Position numbers and translations under genes: made by a program. Shown in pieces: positions 1 through 12,100 of a stretch of 64,000 bases of DNA (position 1 is its first letter; each line of letters opens with the position of its first letter). Below the pieces are notes generated by a model that had not been told where the DNA came from, did no database searches, and saw nothing but the letters and a program-made list of their open reading frames with translations. This stretch comes from Oryzias latipes (taxonomy: Eukaryota; Chordata; Actinopteri; Beloniformes; Adrianichthyidae): assembly GCF_002234675.1 (NCBI RefSeq), contig NC_019866.2:5871307-5935306 (forward strand). The letters are read 5' to 3'.

Positions 1-2608
1 TTATCATTATTTATAGCGACTCAAACCCCACTGTCCCTCTGGAGCTCTGATTTTAGACGTGCATGCTGTCTGCATGGCGAGCCGTAAGAGGGTTTTATAG
101 ATGTCAAAACTGTGGGCTTTTACAGGTCTGCTGAGAAAGTTCATCTGCTCAGCTGCAAGATTGATGCTAAAAAATGTTTAGTCCCGCTATATTTATTCCA
201 TGATAAATTACAAATTAGCAGGTAAGATTAGATTTTAATGGTTTTCTCAACAATATTTTTTACAGTTAAGTGGAAGAACAGTCAAATTAATGACATCCTA
301 GAAAGTTTGAAGTACATATGGATTGACTTTTAAAAACGTTTATCCATCAAATTAATATTTTCCTCCTGTTTGATACTGAATGCAGTCTCATAAAGTGCTG
401 CTGAGCTGATGTGGCAGGTGAGATGCTCATATCTTCCATGTCTACCCCTCATCTGCCACAAAGATTTACAGTGGTGCATGTGAGTGTACACCAATGCCCC
501 CTATCAAGTGTTAGGTCACACAGGCTTTGACTCACAAGTATGGCACCTTCATCTTACATTTATGTAAAAGCAAACAGGAAAAGCTTCTATGTCCGCACAC
601 TGACAGATGATCAGATTAGCGGTAATTGAGAGGTGCGCTGCAGCAGCCAGAGCTGCTCTGCCAACGGTGCTCTGATTGAGAGGTTCCAGCTCAAGTGATG
701 TTGCAAATGATACAGGAAATCAAGATGCCTGTGCTGTTAATGAACTGAGATTGCTCACCGCCTCTTTGTCAAGGGGTTTGAGCAGGTGAATCTTAAAGAG
801 ATCTTCGCTGGTTGGAAAGTAGAAGGCCGTTTATATGTTGTGACAAAATTATGATGAGATGGATTGTTTGAGGAATGGGGGGCGGGGGGCATTTTGAAGG
901 AATAGTTTTTGGAAGGGCTTTTTCATTCCTGTAAAAGTACATTTATCAGGAGATCAGATCACACAGCTTAAAGACCCTCTCCAATGTACATTTTTGCTGT
1001 TTTTAACATGTTCTTGTGGCATTTTTCTAATGATGAAGGACATTAGAAAATTACACTTAATATTGGATATTTATTTATTCAAATCGTTGTGAATCAGGAA
1101 TGTGAAAATGCAGTTTAAACAAGAGCATGTTTGAGAGTGTATCCCCTCTATTTTGATGCTTGTAGAGGATCATGTGCGTCTTTGTTTTCCTCATCCGAGC
1201 TTAAAAACTGTACGGATGGATAGCTCCCATACTACTCACCATTTTTTTTGCATTTGTAATGTTAAATTTGAGCTGTAAGAAGCTGTAAGCTATTGGTAAA
1301 GTGTGTAAACAGAGAGCTCTCAGCAATAGGGAGGGAAAGAGGGGCCGTTGTTGCACCATATAATCGGTCCCGCCCTCAACTTAGAGGCAAATTACTAATG
1401 AACTTCTGTCACTCTGCAGAAACTATTTCCCAGAAAAAAACTTTTTTTTGTGGCTAAAAACGGCAAAATCCTATTTAAAAAAATACTTTGAGTTTTTCAA
1501 AAGGTGATCTGAGTGGGACTCCAACAATCTTCTTAAATTACTTGCATTAATGAAGCGAGAGTTTATTTAAAAGGATGCAGTAAATCAGAGAAGAGCACTC
1601 TGTTCACGCAGCGGTACAACACTCTGCAGCATGACCCACATTCATCACCATAATCTAATGAAGGCAAATCACAAATAGACTTTTGCAGGAAGCATATGGA
1701 GTGTGCAAATGTATTCCTCGCTTTTGTTTCTTTGGCTCCATGTGTCTCACACACCCTCCTGCAGACAAACTGTCTTCATATCTTACTTCCAGACACGCAG
1801 AGCTGTAAACAACATGTCCCAATAAAGTGATTATGTTTGGCGCTGAGCAGAACGATTGTGGACAGGCAAACAGACGGAGTATGTGCTCCCAGAGCTCCGT
1901 GGCCCGCCGGTCCTCTGTCTGTCTGTCTGCCTGTCTGACTGCAGCCATTTCTTCCCTGTAGCGCAGCCACGCCCTCACACATGTCGCCACATGCAGTGAT
2001 GACAGATAGCTGCCGTGCTCCTAAGAAAGCAGCACCATCAGTGTTAGCAAACATGCTTTCATCTAGTCAGTTGATGTCACTCAACCGTAGCCCACACACA
2101 TGATGTCCTGTCATTGGAAACAGCAGTACATGTGCATTTGGGATGCAGCAACAATGACGTGTGACTTTGACACATCATGCAAACACGTGTGAAGGCCCCT
2201 TAACATGTAAGCCACCTCGGGAACAGCTGTTGACAAGTGATAATTCTTAGTAAATACTTGTTTTATTTAATCAAACTAACCTCCCTTGTCACCAAAGAAA
2301 AGCCATTTATTCATCAGCCCGCTTGGTGTTTAAGTATAGGTGCTCTGAAAGACGGGGAGCTTATCTTGTTTGACCATGAACCAAATGCACTAAAACACAA
2401 AAGATATGCTTTGTCTCTTTGTGAGAAACATTGCTGGGAATCGGATGTTTCCTTATGAGGTGATATTGCATTTCATGAGTGATGTCCTTCCCTAGAGTGC
2501 TGTGTTTGTGGTTGATATTGTCTGTGCCATCCTGGGGGTGTATTGAACATTTGTTATTGCCTCTTGCTTATCTTGTCTTTCTTCTTTGTGTATCTTCTTG
2601 CACTGCAG
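1..2608. other. Presumed stac2 first-intron sequence, no exon found
   Basis: No convincing coding exon is visible here. The first recognised stac2 exon begins at 2609 after a CTGCAG acceptor, and by comparison with human STAC2 about 30 N-terminal residues should come from an upstream exon. That exon is either left of the window or too short to recognise by eye. A transposon copy lies at 967-1522. The rest is AT-rich non-coding sequence. Confidence 0.5.
967..1522 (-). mobile_element. MITE family A, copy 1 (diverged)
   Basis: The left end reads CTTAAAGACCCTCTCC, matching the TTTAAAGWCCCACTCC terminus of the family seen complete at 8466-9040 and 25907-26491. The body shares blocks with the 25907 copy: the GTCTTTGTTTTCCTCATC block, the GTAAACAGAGAG block and the TTTGGCTAAAAAC block. 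The right end is degraded at GAGTGGGACTCC. No coding capacity, so non-autonomous. Confidence 0.75.
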
Positions 2609-3159
2609 CTGCAGAGACTCAAGCGCTCGCTTTCCTTCAAGACCATGATGCGCAGTAAAAGCGTGGAGAACTTTTTCCAGAGGTCCTACAGTGATGCTCG
2701 CCTCCCGCCGGACTTCATCACAGACCCGCCGCCGCCGTCTCCCCCTCTGATGCCCGGCTCCCCTCTCGTTGGCGAGCGCTCACCCTCTATTTCCCCATCT
2801 CTTAGCCCCAACCCCTCCATCTCTTCCCACTCTCCGTCTCTTAGCCTTTCTCCATCGTTACCCGCCAAGCCCTACCGACCGCAGATTAACCACTGCTTCC
2901 AGGACCATGTCTTTCGAAAGCCCACCAACTGCCAGCACTGCAAGCAAATGATAGTGGGTAAGGTGCTTTGCACTCTCTCTGGAATCAAGTGGGGCTCTGG
3001 TAGTTTCCAAAAGGCTGCTGGCTTCCATGCTCTCTTATCTGGAGGACCATTCTGGGTAGAAAATCCATGCAGCAAAAGAGAAATCAGCTTTGACTTCTCA
3101 AACTAAATTTTATTGGTTGAATGCTGTAAAGCATTCAACCCTTTGTTTTCCTGTTTCTC

Positions 3160-3190
<31 letters not shown>

Positions 3191-6100
3191 TATACTATCT
3201 TCCGCCGTTTTTTGACACTTAACTACTTCTACAATTTTTAACCGATTTTTACCATTCAACTTTTAAAATGTTCAGCTCTTTCAGCTTATTATTGGTATGA
3301 CTTTTGGTTTTTCAAATCCTTTTACTTTTAAAGATATTCCAGTTTTTCCGGGAATTTTTGCTCTATTAAAATGCATTGGGAAGTTATGGTGCCCGAGGCG
3401 CCAGGTTCGACACCCGGTTCGGACGCTTCAAAATTTTCTTCCAACCAACTTTTAAAATGTTCAACTCTTTCAACTTATTACAGTTATTACTTTTGGTCAT
3501 TCAAATCATTGAACTTTTTAAGATATTCCAGGATTTTCCAGGATTTTTTGCTCCATTAAAATACATAGAGAATCCTTGTGCTAAACTTCTTTTACAGGTT
3601 TTTACTTACTTTAACCATTGTATGAAACAGTTCAGCTCATTCCTTTCCTTCAAATCTTCAAATTTTCATTAATTCAGCCATTTTTTCAATAATTTCAGGC
3701 CTTGTTTAACTCCTTTTACAATTTTTTTACCTCAAAAATTTTTTTTACCACCACTTTTGGTCCTTCAAATCCTTCGACATTTCAAAAGTGAAGGCTCATG
3801 GGAAAGTGTTGATTCCCAAACCATGAGTTAGGTGGCTGTTACGAGTAGTGACTATGATGTTTTTGCACCACATAAGTTAGTAGTTTAATGAAAATATAAT
3901 GCTGTATCGTTCAGCTAGCTAGCTGATGATCAATATATCTCTCCATTATACATGGATGTGTGTGCAAAACCTCATGGCACATGCATAGTTGAGAGAATTG
4001 GTCTTGTTGCATTGCATTTGCAAGAATGTCTCCTGCTGCAGGACGTGGCTCCACTTTTACTGTCAAATGTTAAGTAGTCATTATGGGATGGAGACTGTTT
4101 GGCAGCCATTTTGTGTTTTTCAAATTTGAAACCTCTGTTTTTTTCAACCAATATAACTTCCACATACTTGTCGCTAGAGACACCGTTCAAACATTAAAAT
4201 GATCACAAGGCTTTGGACTATAAAATACGTTTAGAAATCATTATGGGATGTCGACACAACCTAATGTTGGTGGCCTTATTATGACAAAATCTGAAGCAAA
4301 TATTGCAATAAACTTAATCCATGGCTGGAACTGAACAGATTGAAATTCACTGGATCTGGACATATAAGGAATGTGGGCGTGGTTAGCCAACAAACTTCGT
4401 TGCTAAGGACGTCCAAAGGTTTACTTTTTCCGATTTGTCTGCAACTGACGTCGATTTGTTCGTCATGCCCCGGTGACCCAAACGTAAAATGGTTGCTATG
4501 GAGATAAAATTCATAGAAAGCCGCCATTTTGAAAAAAATTGATTCTCTGTCAACTTAGAACATGTAGGTTTTACCAATATGATACTCTCAAACAATGTGT
4601 TTTTTGGATTCAGTTGATGATGCTGATTCCAATGCTAGCACTTTTAGCCATTTTAGCAACATCTTCAAATTTTCAACACTTCAGCCATTTTTTCAACAAT
4701 TTCAGCTTTAATGCTTAACTCCTTCTACAAACTTTGACCTATTTCAGCCTTTCTACTTTTACAATGTTCAACTTTTTCATCTTATTCCTGCTAGGACTTT
4801 TGCACATTTAACTTTTCAAGGTTTTCCCAGTACAGTTAAGCCATTTCTTCAGCTAATTCAGCTTTCATTCAGCAGTACAGCATTCAACCCTGCATTTTCT
4901 TCTGGAAATGCAGCTCCTTCTAGTTCTAGATGTAATTTGGATGGTTTGCCTTGAGTGCAACTTTAGTTCAGATGCATGCCAACATTTATTTCTAATTTAC
5001 TCCCATGAGCGACTAGCCTGTAGTATTTCTGCTAAATCTACATCCTGTCATTGTGATTGATTACAGTCTCCCAGCTTTCTGCATATTTGCTGTTGTTTTG
5101 CATGCATTGCAGGTTTGTTGATGCAATGCATCACGCTCCTCATCTCCTCATCAGTGAATCTTAAAACGAGGTCGAGCCTTTTTTCCTCGTTAAGCTGATT
5201 TAGTGCAATCAATTTCCTCTCTTTAAAGTAAAAATTGCCTTCTCATTCTGTTTTTTCCATTTTTTTTTCTAAAGTGGTTTGTTGATGTGCTCCTCATCCA
5301 AAACAAATTTAAAAACCGGTTGTCTTTGGTTTGGATGTTATTTTAAAAGGTGTCTTCATCATGAAAAACCCAATAAAAAGAGACATTTTTAATTCCAAAA
5401 CAAATAAGGAGAAAATTAAACATCTTGATGCTCAAAGGGCTTTAATGACTCGAACACTTGAAATCAGAAACGCCGAAGCTTCGGGAGCTACTGCCAAACC
5501 GATTATGACTGAAATGTCTCCAGCTGGTTTCCAATCTCTTCAGTATTTAGAGGAAGATGAGTTGTTGGGGTCACTTCTGCCAGTGTGACCAAAAACAAGC
5601 AGAGCTTGTTTGATTTAATCCAACATGATAACATCTTTTTACCTGAAAATCCTTTTTGTATTCTTTGCGGTTTGTTCTAATCACAGATGTGCGGTTAAAC
5701 CCTTTTTTTCTGGATTTTAATGTTTTTTTATTTTGCTGCTGCTCCACGACTCGGTCTTCTGTCTTGGTTTTCTAATCTTTTTCTCACTTTGCAGGAAACT
5801 CCAAACAAGCTTTGCGGTGTAAAACCTGCAAGATGGCTGCTCACCTGTGGTGCACCTCTGAACTATCACAGCAGCCGTGTCACGGGAAGGTGAGAGCACA
5901 AGCACACAAAAGGATGCGGCCTCAATTGCAGCGGAAGCTCCTTTCCAACGCATTCACCAAACCCTTCTTTTCTTGACTAAGATCTGACATAAAAGCAAGT
6001 TTGGTTGGAAGCTCCAAGCATGCCTCACTTACCCAGAATTCCTCTTTTATCTCAAACCGACCAAATTGACTTCGACCATCACATCTAGAACAAAATTCAT

Positions 6101-9100
6101 ACCTGACAGATCTGGAAAAGAAAAAAGCATGGATATCTCTTCTCTTAGAGCCGGCAGCAACCTCTATTTACCAACTTTAAATACACACATAACTAAAAAC
6201 TAACAAGTTGACAGAAACTAATCGCCATTAAAACTGGTATTTACATGACAGTCTGAATTCTTGGAGCTCCCTGCATCTGCCTGCAGAAACTTTCGTCAGT
6301 GCTTTCTCTGCTTTCATTATTCAGTTTGCTGGAAACCTATGTATTTAACATTTCAGCTGTCTGGGCTCAGTTATAGAAACACTTAGCACCCATCTGCACT
6401 CATGTCACTCCACCAAGTATTTCCCATAGTGACGCATCTCAGAGAGTGGGTTTTTGCAGCATGCGGTTCTCTGACATTACTCATGGCTCAAAAAATGATT
6501 CGTTTAAGCTTGACTTGATGAGAAATTTATATATATTTTTCCGCTCATCCTTCATCAAATCTATAAAAAACAACAGCAGCTCATAAACTTAAGTGTGAGA
6601 TTTATAAAAGGGGATTTTAAATATCTGGTAAAGTGTGGACAGAGAGGCTGCAAAGCAGTTTCAAATCTTCAAAAGTGCTTCAAAAGATTCAGCTAGGACA
6701 CTTGAGTTTGCACAAGTGTCACAAGTCATTTTTATTGCACTTGCTCAACAAATACACGTTCTCCAATTTCCTGCTCACAATATTTTAGTTTCAAGGATTC
6801 TGACCTCTTTAAACTAATATTCTGAGCAAAAAATAACCTGAACACTCAAAGTATCATAATTCACACTATATCTCATCAAAAAAAATTATATTTCAAAAGT
6901 TTTTTTCATTGGACTCCATCAAACTGTTTAAAAAATCCATCTTAATTCTAAAAAATGTAAATCTTCTGTCAAATCTTTGATGTAGTGGGCGTAACAGGCT
7001 TAAAAACAGAAATTGTAAACCATTAAGCAAGATTTAGGCTTAGTTATTAATAGACCTGTCCAGGATGTCGCCTGCTTTCGCCCACAAGTGGCCAGGATAG
7101 GCTCCGGCAGCCCCGTGACCCCGAAAGGCAATAAACGTAAGAAGATGAATGATGAATTAGAGTAAATTCTTATATTTTATTGGTTTTAATTATAAAAGAT
7201 GCTTGAAATTAACATTTATATTACCTAAATGCCAAGTCAGCAAGGCGGTTTTTTGTCAAAAATGTAGTTTGTGAACCAGTTTGTGTACAAAAGAAAAGTC
7301 AAGCTAATTTTTCCCAAAGAAAAACTGGAGTAAATCAACATGAAAATCATTTGAACTGCATCATTTGATCTGAAGGGTGATGGTCTCTAAACAAAACTAA
7401 TGGACTTTAAAAAAAAAAAGTCTTATTCTCTGTTGGAATCAGGCCCCTTTTTTCAGGAAATTATGGTGTCCCATTCTACCTTTGATCTGTGTTTTTCCTC
7501 CCCAACATGACAAATGAAGCGGCTGATTTGCATGTCAAGGCAAGGGCAAACTGATCGCAGCTGAAACAGTTACTGCGCTTAATTCAGTGTGAAATTGTCA
7601 TCTTGCAGACTCACACTCAGGGGATCACACGTCCACGCCAGCGTGTGAGCCATGTGCACACGTGTAGGTGGCTGAGTGAACTCTTTGTTCAGCAGCAAAG
7701 ACAGCAGATGCTTTTTTTTTTCTTGTTAGCGTTTCATCACACAAACAAGTTCCTCTCCTGCAGCAGGTGCAGTGGTCTGGGCGACCTCACATGGAGGTGA
7801 GGTCTGTTTCTTAATGGCCCCCCGATCTACTCATTTCCATATGACTCCATTAGGGCCCTTAAATCACTGCACAGTCGGATCCATTTTCCTTTTTTGCTCA
7901 GACTATAAACAGGAAGTGATGGAAACTGAAAAAGCCATTCTGCTTTCTGCTCCCCTTTATTAGTCCGGAGCATTCAAGCGAAACTTCAGCTCGCCCATGC
8001 TCGTCAACGACCAATTGTCTGTCGTGAAGGAAGTTCTGCCGAGCCAAGGTGAGCCTCCCCGCGTACATGCGCGTGTGTTTGAGTGTGCGCACCCTGTGCT
8101 TACGTTTTGTGACGTTGCTCTTGTCTAGTGTTTTGGTTTATTTTTAGACAGTTGTGTGTGTAACTAATGCCTTGCTCTCCCCTGGCAACTGGGGGGCATG
8201 AGGCAAAAAAAAACATCAATGGGAAAAAACTGAGCATCTCTCGAGTCTGGTGGAGTCTGCAGCCTGAACACATGCGGATAAATATTTACAAGGTCCAATG
8301 CGCAGGAGATTTTTGTATCTTTGATTACTCCTGTTTTGTATTTCAGGCTGAAACAGGATATTGATTTTTCTTATGTAACGCATAGGTTTGCATTTTGATG
8401 CTTCTGACTTTAATAATCTTAAACATCTACCAATTTTTAAATTGAAAAACATTTTTTAAACTGGATTTAAAGTCCCACTCCAATCATCTTTTGATCTATT
8501 TTCAAAGTGTATTCTTAAATGTGAGTATACCATTTTTAGCCAAAAAATAAATAACCACATAAATAAAAACTGTGTCATTCTGTAGGACATAGTTTCTGAA
8601 GAATGGCAGGAGTTTATTAGAAATTTACCTTTCAGTTATGGGTGGGACTGTTTATGTGGAGTAAGCCTGCCTCTGCTTCCCAACATCCCACTGTTTACAC
8701 TCTCTACCGCTAGCTCACAACCCAAACTAACATTAGCGGTGCAGAAAAAAGGGTGAGCCGTATTGGAGCTACCCGGCCGTACAGTTTTGAGTCAGATGCC
8801 AGCTCGGACGAGGAAAACAAAGACGTGCATGGATCAAAATGTCTGCAAGTGGATGGATCTCTGCTACAAACATTGTCCAACAGTATTGTTTTTCTGCCTG
8901 ATTCACAACAATTTGAATAAAGAAATACTCAGAAATGCAATTTTAAGCTTAATTTTCTATATATATGTCCTTTATCATGAAAAAAAAAACCTCAATAGCA
9001 TATTAAAAACACCAAAAACACATTGGAGTGTGACTTTAAAATCATTTTAAAAGTTTCTCACAATTGTGAAGAGAAAAGATGATCCGCTCCAACTTATTTT

Positions 9101-12100
9101 GCTTCTGAGTTTGTTCTCTTTTGCATCTCACCTGTTTGTTTTGCTCAAAAAGAAACCCCTTGGTAGCAATTCTTTATTTCACATCAACTACACCTCACTG
9201 TCATGGGGTTAACATCTTATGCTGCTGCACTTTTGTTTTATCTGTACTCCTAGGAACAATTAACCCAGAGCTCCATCTTCCCCCTGGGCTCATCACCATG
9301 CAGCCTCCCTCAGCTACACTGACACATGACTGAGGGTGCGCTGAATAACAAGTTGCAGGATGAAACAAATAACTGGCAGAAACAAAATTAGCTTTACTTT
9401 TAGACCTCAGGCCTGGAAGGAAATCAGTGTTCATTCAGATTACAAAAGGGGAGAAAAAAATCTTGATATTTTATTTAAAATGTGTTTTTGTTAAAATGTC
9501 TCTTGTTTTTTTCTGTCTTTAATCTTAAATCCAAAAAAAGAAACAACAAAAATGCCTTTTCTTAATTTTGAATTTATTTTCATCCTTGCACCAACTCTTC
9601 TTTTGTGCTCTAAAAACCATAAAATTTGAAAACACATGTCTTGCTGCAGACTTTCTGCTTCTTAGGGTTCCTGTTACCAAAACGACTGAAGCACAGATTC
9701 CCATTGCTTTACTTTGCACCATCCAGCAGATAAATCCTTTCATTTGGTTCAGAAAATCTAATTTGTTAAGTCAGATTTGAAAAGCAGTGAGCTCTGTTGC
9801 CTTCATGGCACGCAGAGGCAAGAAAAAAAGGTCATCTTTATTCTCTTTCTTTTTATCTCCAGCTGGAGTTCAACCACAGCTGAGGTACATGTCAAGTGTG
9901 CAGATTTACTTGAAAGCTTGGAAGTCTTTCTAACTTTAGGCTGCTGCTCACATCTAAAGTGGGTCACTTTGGTTCAGGGCTCGTGCGTTAGTACAGATAT
10001 ATTTAAACAGCTTCCTCCAGAATGGCGAAGGGGAAAAAAATCTGTGGTGTTTCTCAGCATGCAGTCCTCACTGTGGCGTGTCTCGAGCTAAAGTGGATAA
10101 TTGTGTGATTTTTTTTTTTTTTTTTTTTTGCTTTCAAACATGAGGGTGTATATGTGTGTGTGTGGTTTCAGAGACTGCACGGATGCGTGTAGATCCCGTT
10201 TATGCCGCCTTGCGCTATGGGACGTCCTTGGCACAGATGAGCCGCTCCAGTTTTGGCAGTCTGTCAGAATCGCCAACACGCAGTTTGGTATGACAACATT
10301 AAGCAGGTCTAATGTATGTTACAGGCTCTGCAACTGTAGGGATTTCTTGTAAAAAAAACTCAAATTTGAACAAAAAGAGTTCAAAATCAGAAAGAAATCT
10401 TTTGCATGTCCCTGAAAAGTCTTCGACAGTTTTTGGATTTGTCCTCAAATAGACTGCAGCAGACATTTAGTCTGTTGTGCAAAGCTTCAGGATGTGCAGA
10501 CAAGTCAAAATGCAAAAAATGTAAAAATCCAGAACAAAACCAGAATCTGGCAAACAAATTTTGACCCAAGGATGATCGCTGTCTACCCTGGATAAAAAAA
10601 ATATCAAAACAGGACAGATTTGTCCTCGTTTGTCTTCAAACAAAAATAAAATGTCAGTTAAAAGTGTTGCCACCTTGGTCTATAATTGTGAACCCACCAG
10701 ACGCTAAAATAAAAAAGTGCAATCCTTTTGGCTGAGACCTTATTGTTTCCTCTGTTTCCTTCTTTGAGGGGGAGGGAGGTGAGGAGAGGCAGCAGAGGCA
10801 GTGCAGCATGGAGGAGGAGATAACTCTGGAGACAGGGGGTAAACACTTGTGTTTTCGTGGCTCCATGTGGACTTGTGTTGTGTGCGTCCATGCTTCTCCC
10901 ATCTTTAGCTCCCCATGAGTGAATGAGAAGGTGTAGAATTTTTGAGAACAACTGCTCCTGTGAAAGCTTTTCTTTCTGTCATGTTCTTAGAAAGATGTTT
11001 CTCTGCTTGCAGACACTCTGGTCGCTGACGAGGAGATGGAAAAGGAGGTGGACGAGAGCAGCGAGCAGGCGCAGGTTCTTTCAGAGGACAGCAGTGCAAA
11101 GGTGCAGCAGCTCCGCCTTGCAGCAAGTCCCCACCTTTTGTTTATGTTTGTGTCTGACCGCCTGCCCTCTGTGCATCTTTGTGTCCAGATACCAAAGCGC
11201 ATTGAAGTCCACTCTATCCACACCTATGTCGCGCTCTACAAGTTCCTCCCGCAGGAGCAGAACGACCTGGAACTTCAGTGAGTAAAAACGACTCTTTTTG
11301 CAACCAGATGTGAGTCTGCAGGAGTGCTTTTTTTAATCACAGTACTGCCGTGTGCACTGTGTTGTGGCTGTAGTAGTCTCTGGCTGTTGTTCCTGCAGGA
11401 TGATAATGTCCTCACCATCTGCAGAGGACAGAGCCGAGGTGCCCTTAAGGACGACTAATTATAAACTCAGATCCCATCATCGTCCCAACATAGAGCTTGT
11501 GACTGAGCAGTGTTCACAGCAGAGGAGAGGATAAAGACAACGAACAACCAAAAGATGAAAGGGAGGACAGACAAAGAGAAATGCGTTGAAACTGATGCAT
11601 AAAAAGCCAGAGAGTGAACAGGAGAGGCAGATGAGTGCAAATATCAAAGTTGGAGCTCTATGAAAGAGAAAATGAGGGGAAAGGATTGAGAGCAGGATGT
11701 GTTTTAGGGTGTTTTTTTGTGAGTGCAGAAATGGGTAGAGGACAGCTTGTTAGAAAAGTAGAGCAGTGGGACTTTTCACCATCTGCGCTGCAGTTCTGCT
11801 CGCATGTCACTGAACAATGTGCATCCCAACAATTCCTCTGAGGAAGAAGTTTGGGCAGGAATAAAGATTGGATTCAAGGTTTTCACAGTGAAGCTCATGT
11901 CCATCCAAGAAAAATAGAAAAATTAAATCCTCGAGCGGTGCCAACTATCGCCCTCGCCCTCGCCTTTTGACACCCTCACTGGTTGAGCAGTTGCTACACA
12001 CCCCTCACTCTCCCCTTCTGCCACCTGAGTCAACACTGCCTGAGACAAATTCATCAAAAAAAAAAAGTTTTTTATTTTTGGTCACCGTGGGGTGGCAAAC

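Noticed and set aside
3395..3420. tRNA-like GGTTCGACACC in the Helitron-like element
   Set aside because: A box B resemblance alone, with no box A, acceptor stem or cloverleaf. Not a tRNA gene.
5331..5588. 85-aa frame in a stac2 intron, rich in Lys and Glu
   Set aside because: It looks protein-like in composition but has no recognised homologue, no splice signals joining it to stac2, and stops before the next exon. Possibly an old element remnant; not supported as a gene.
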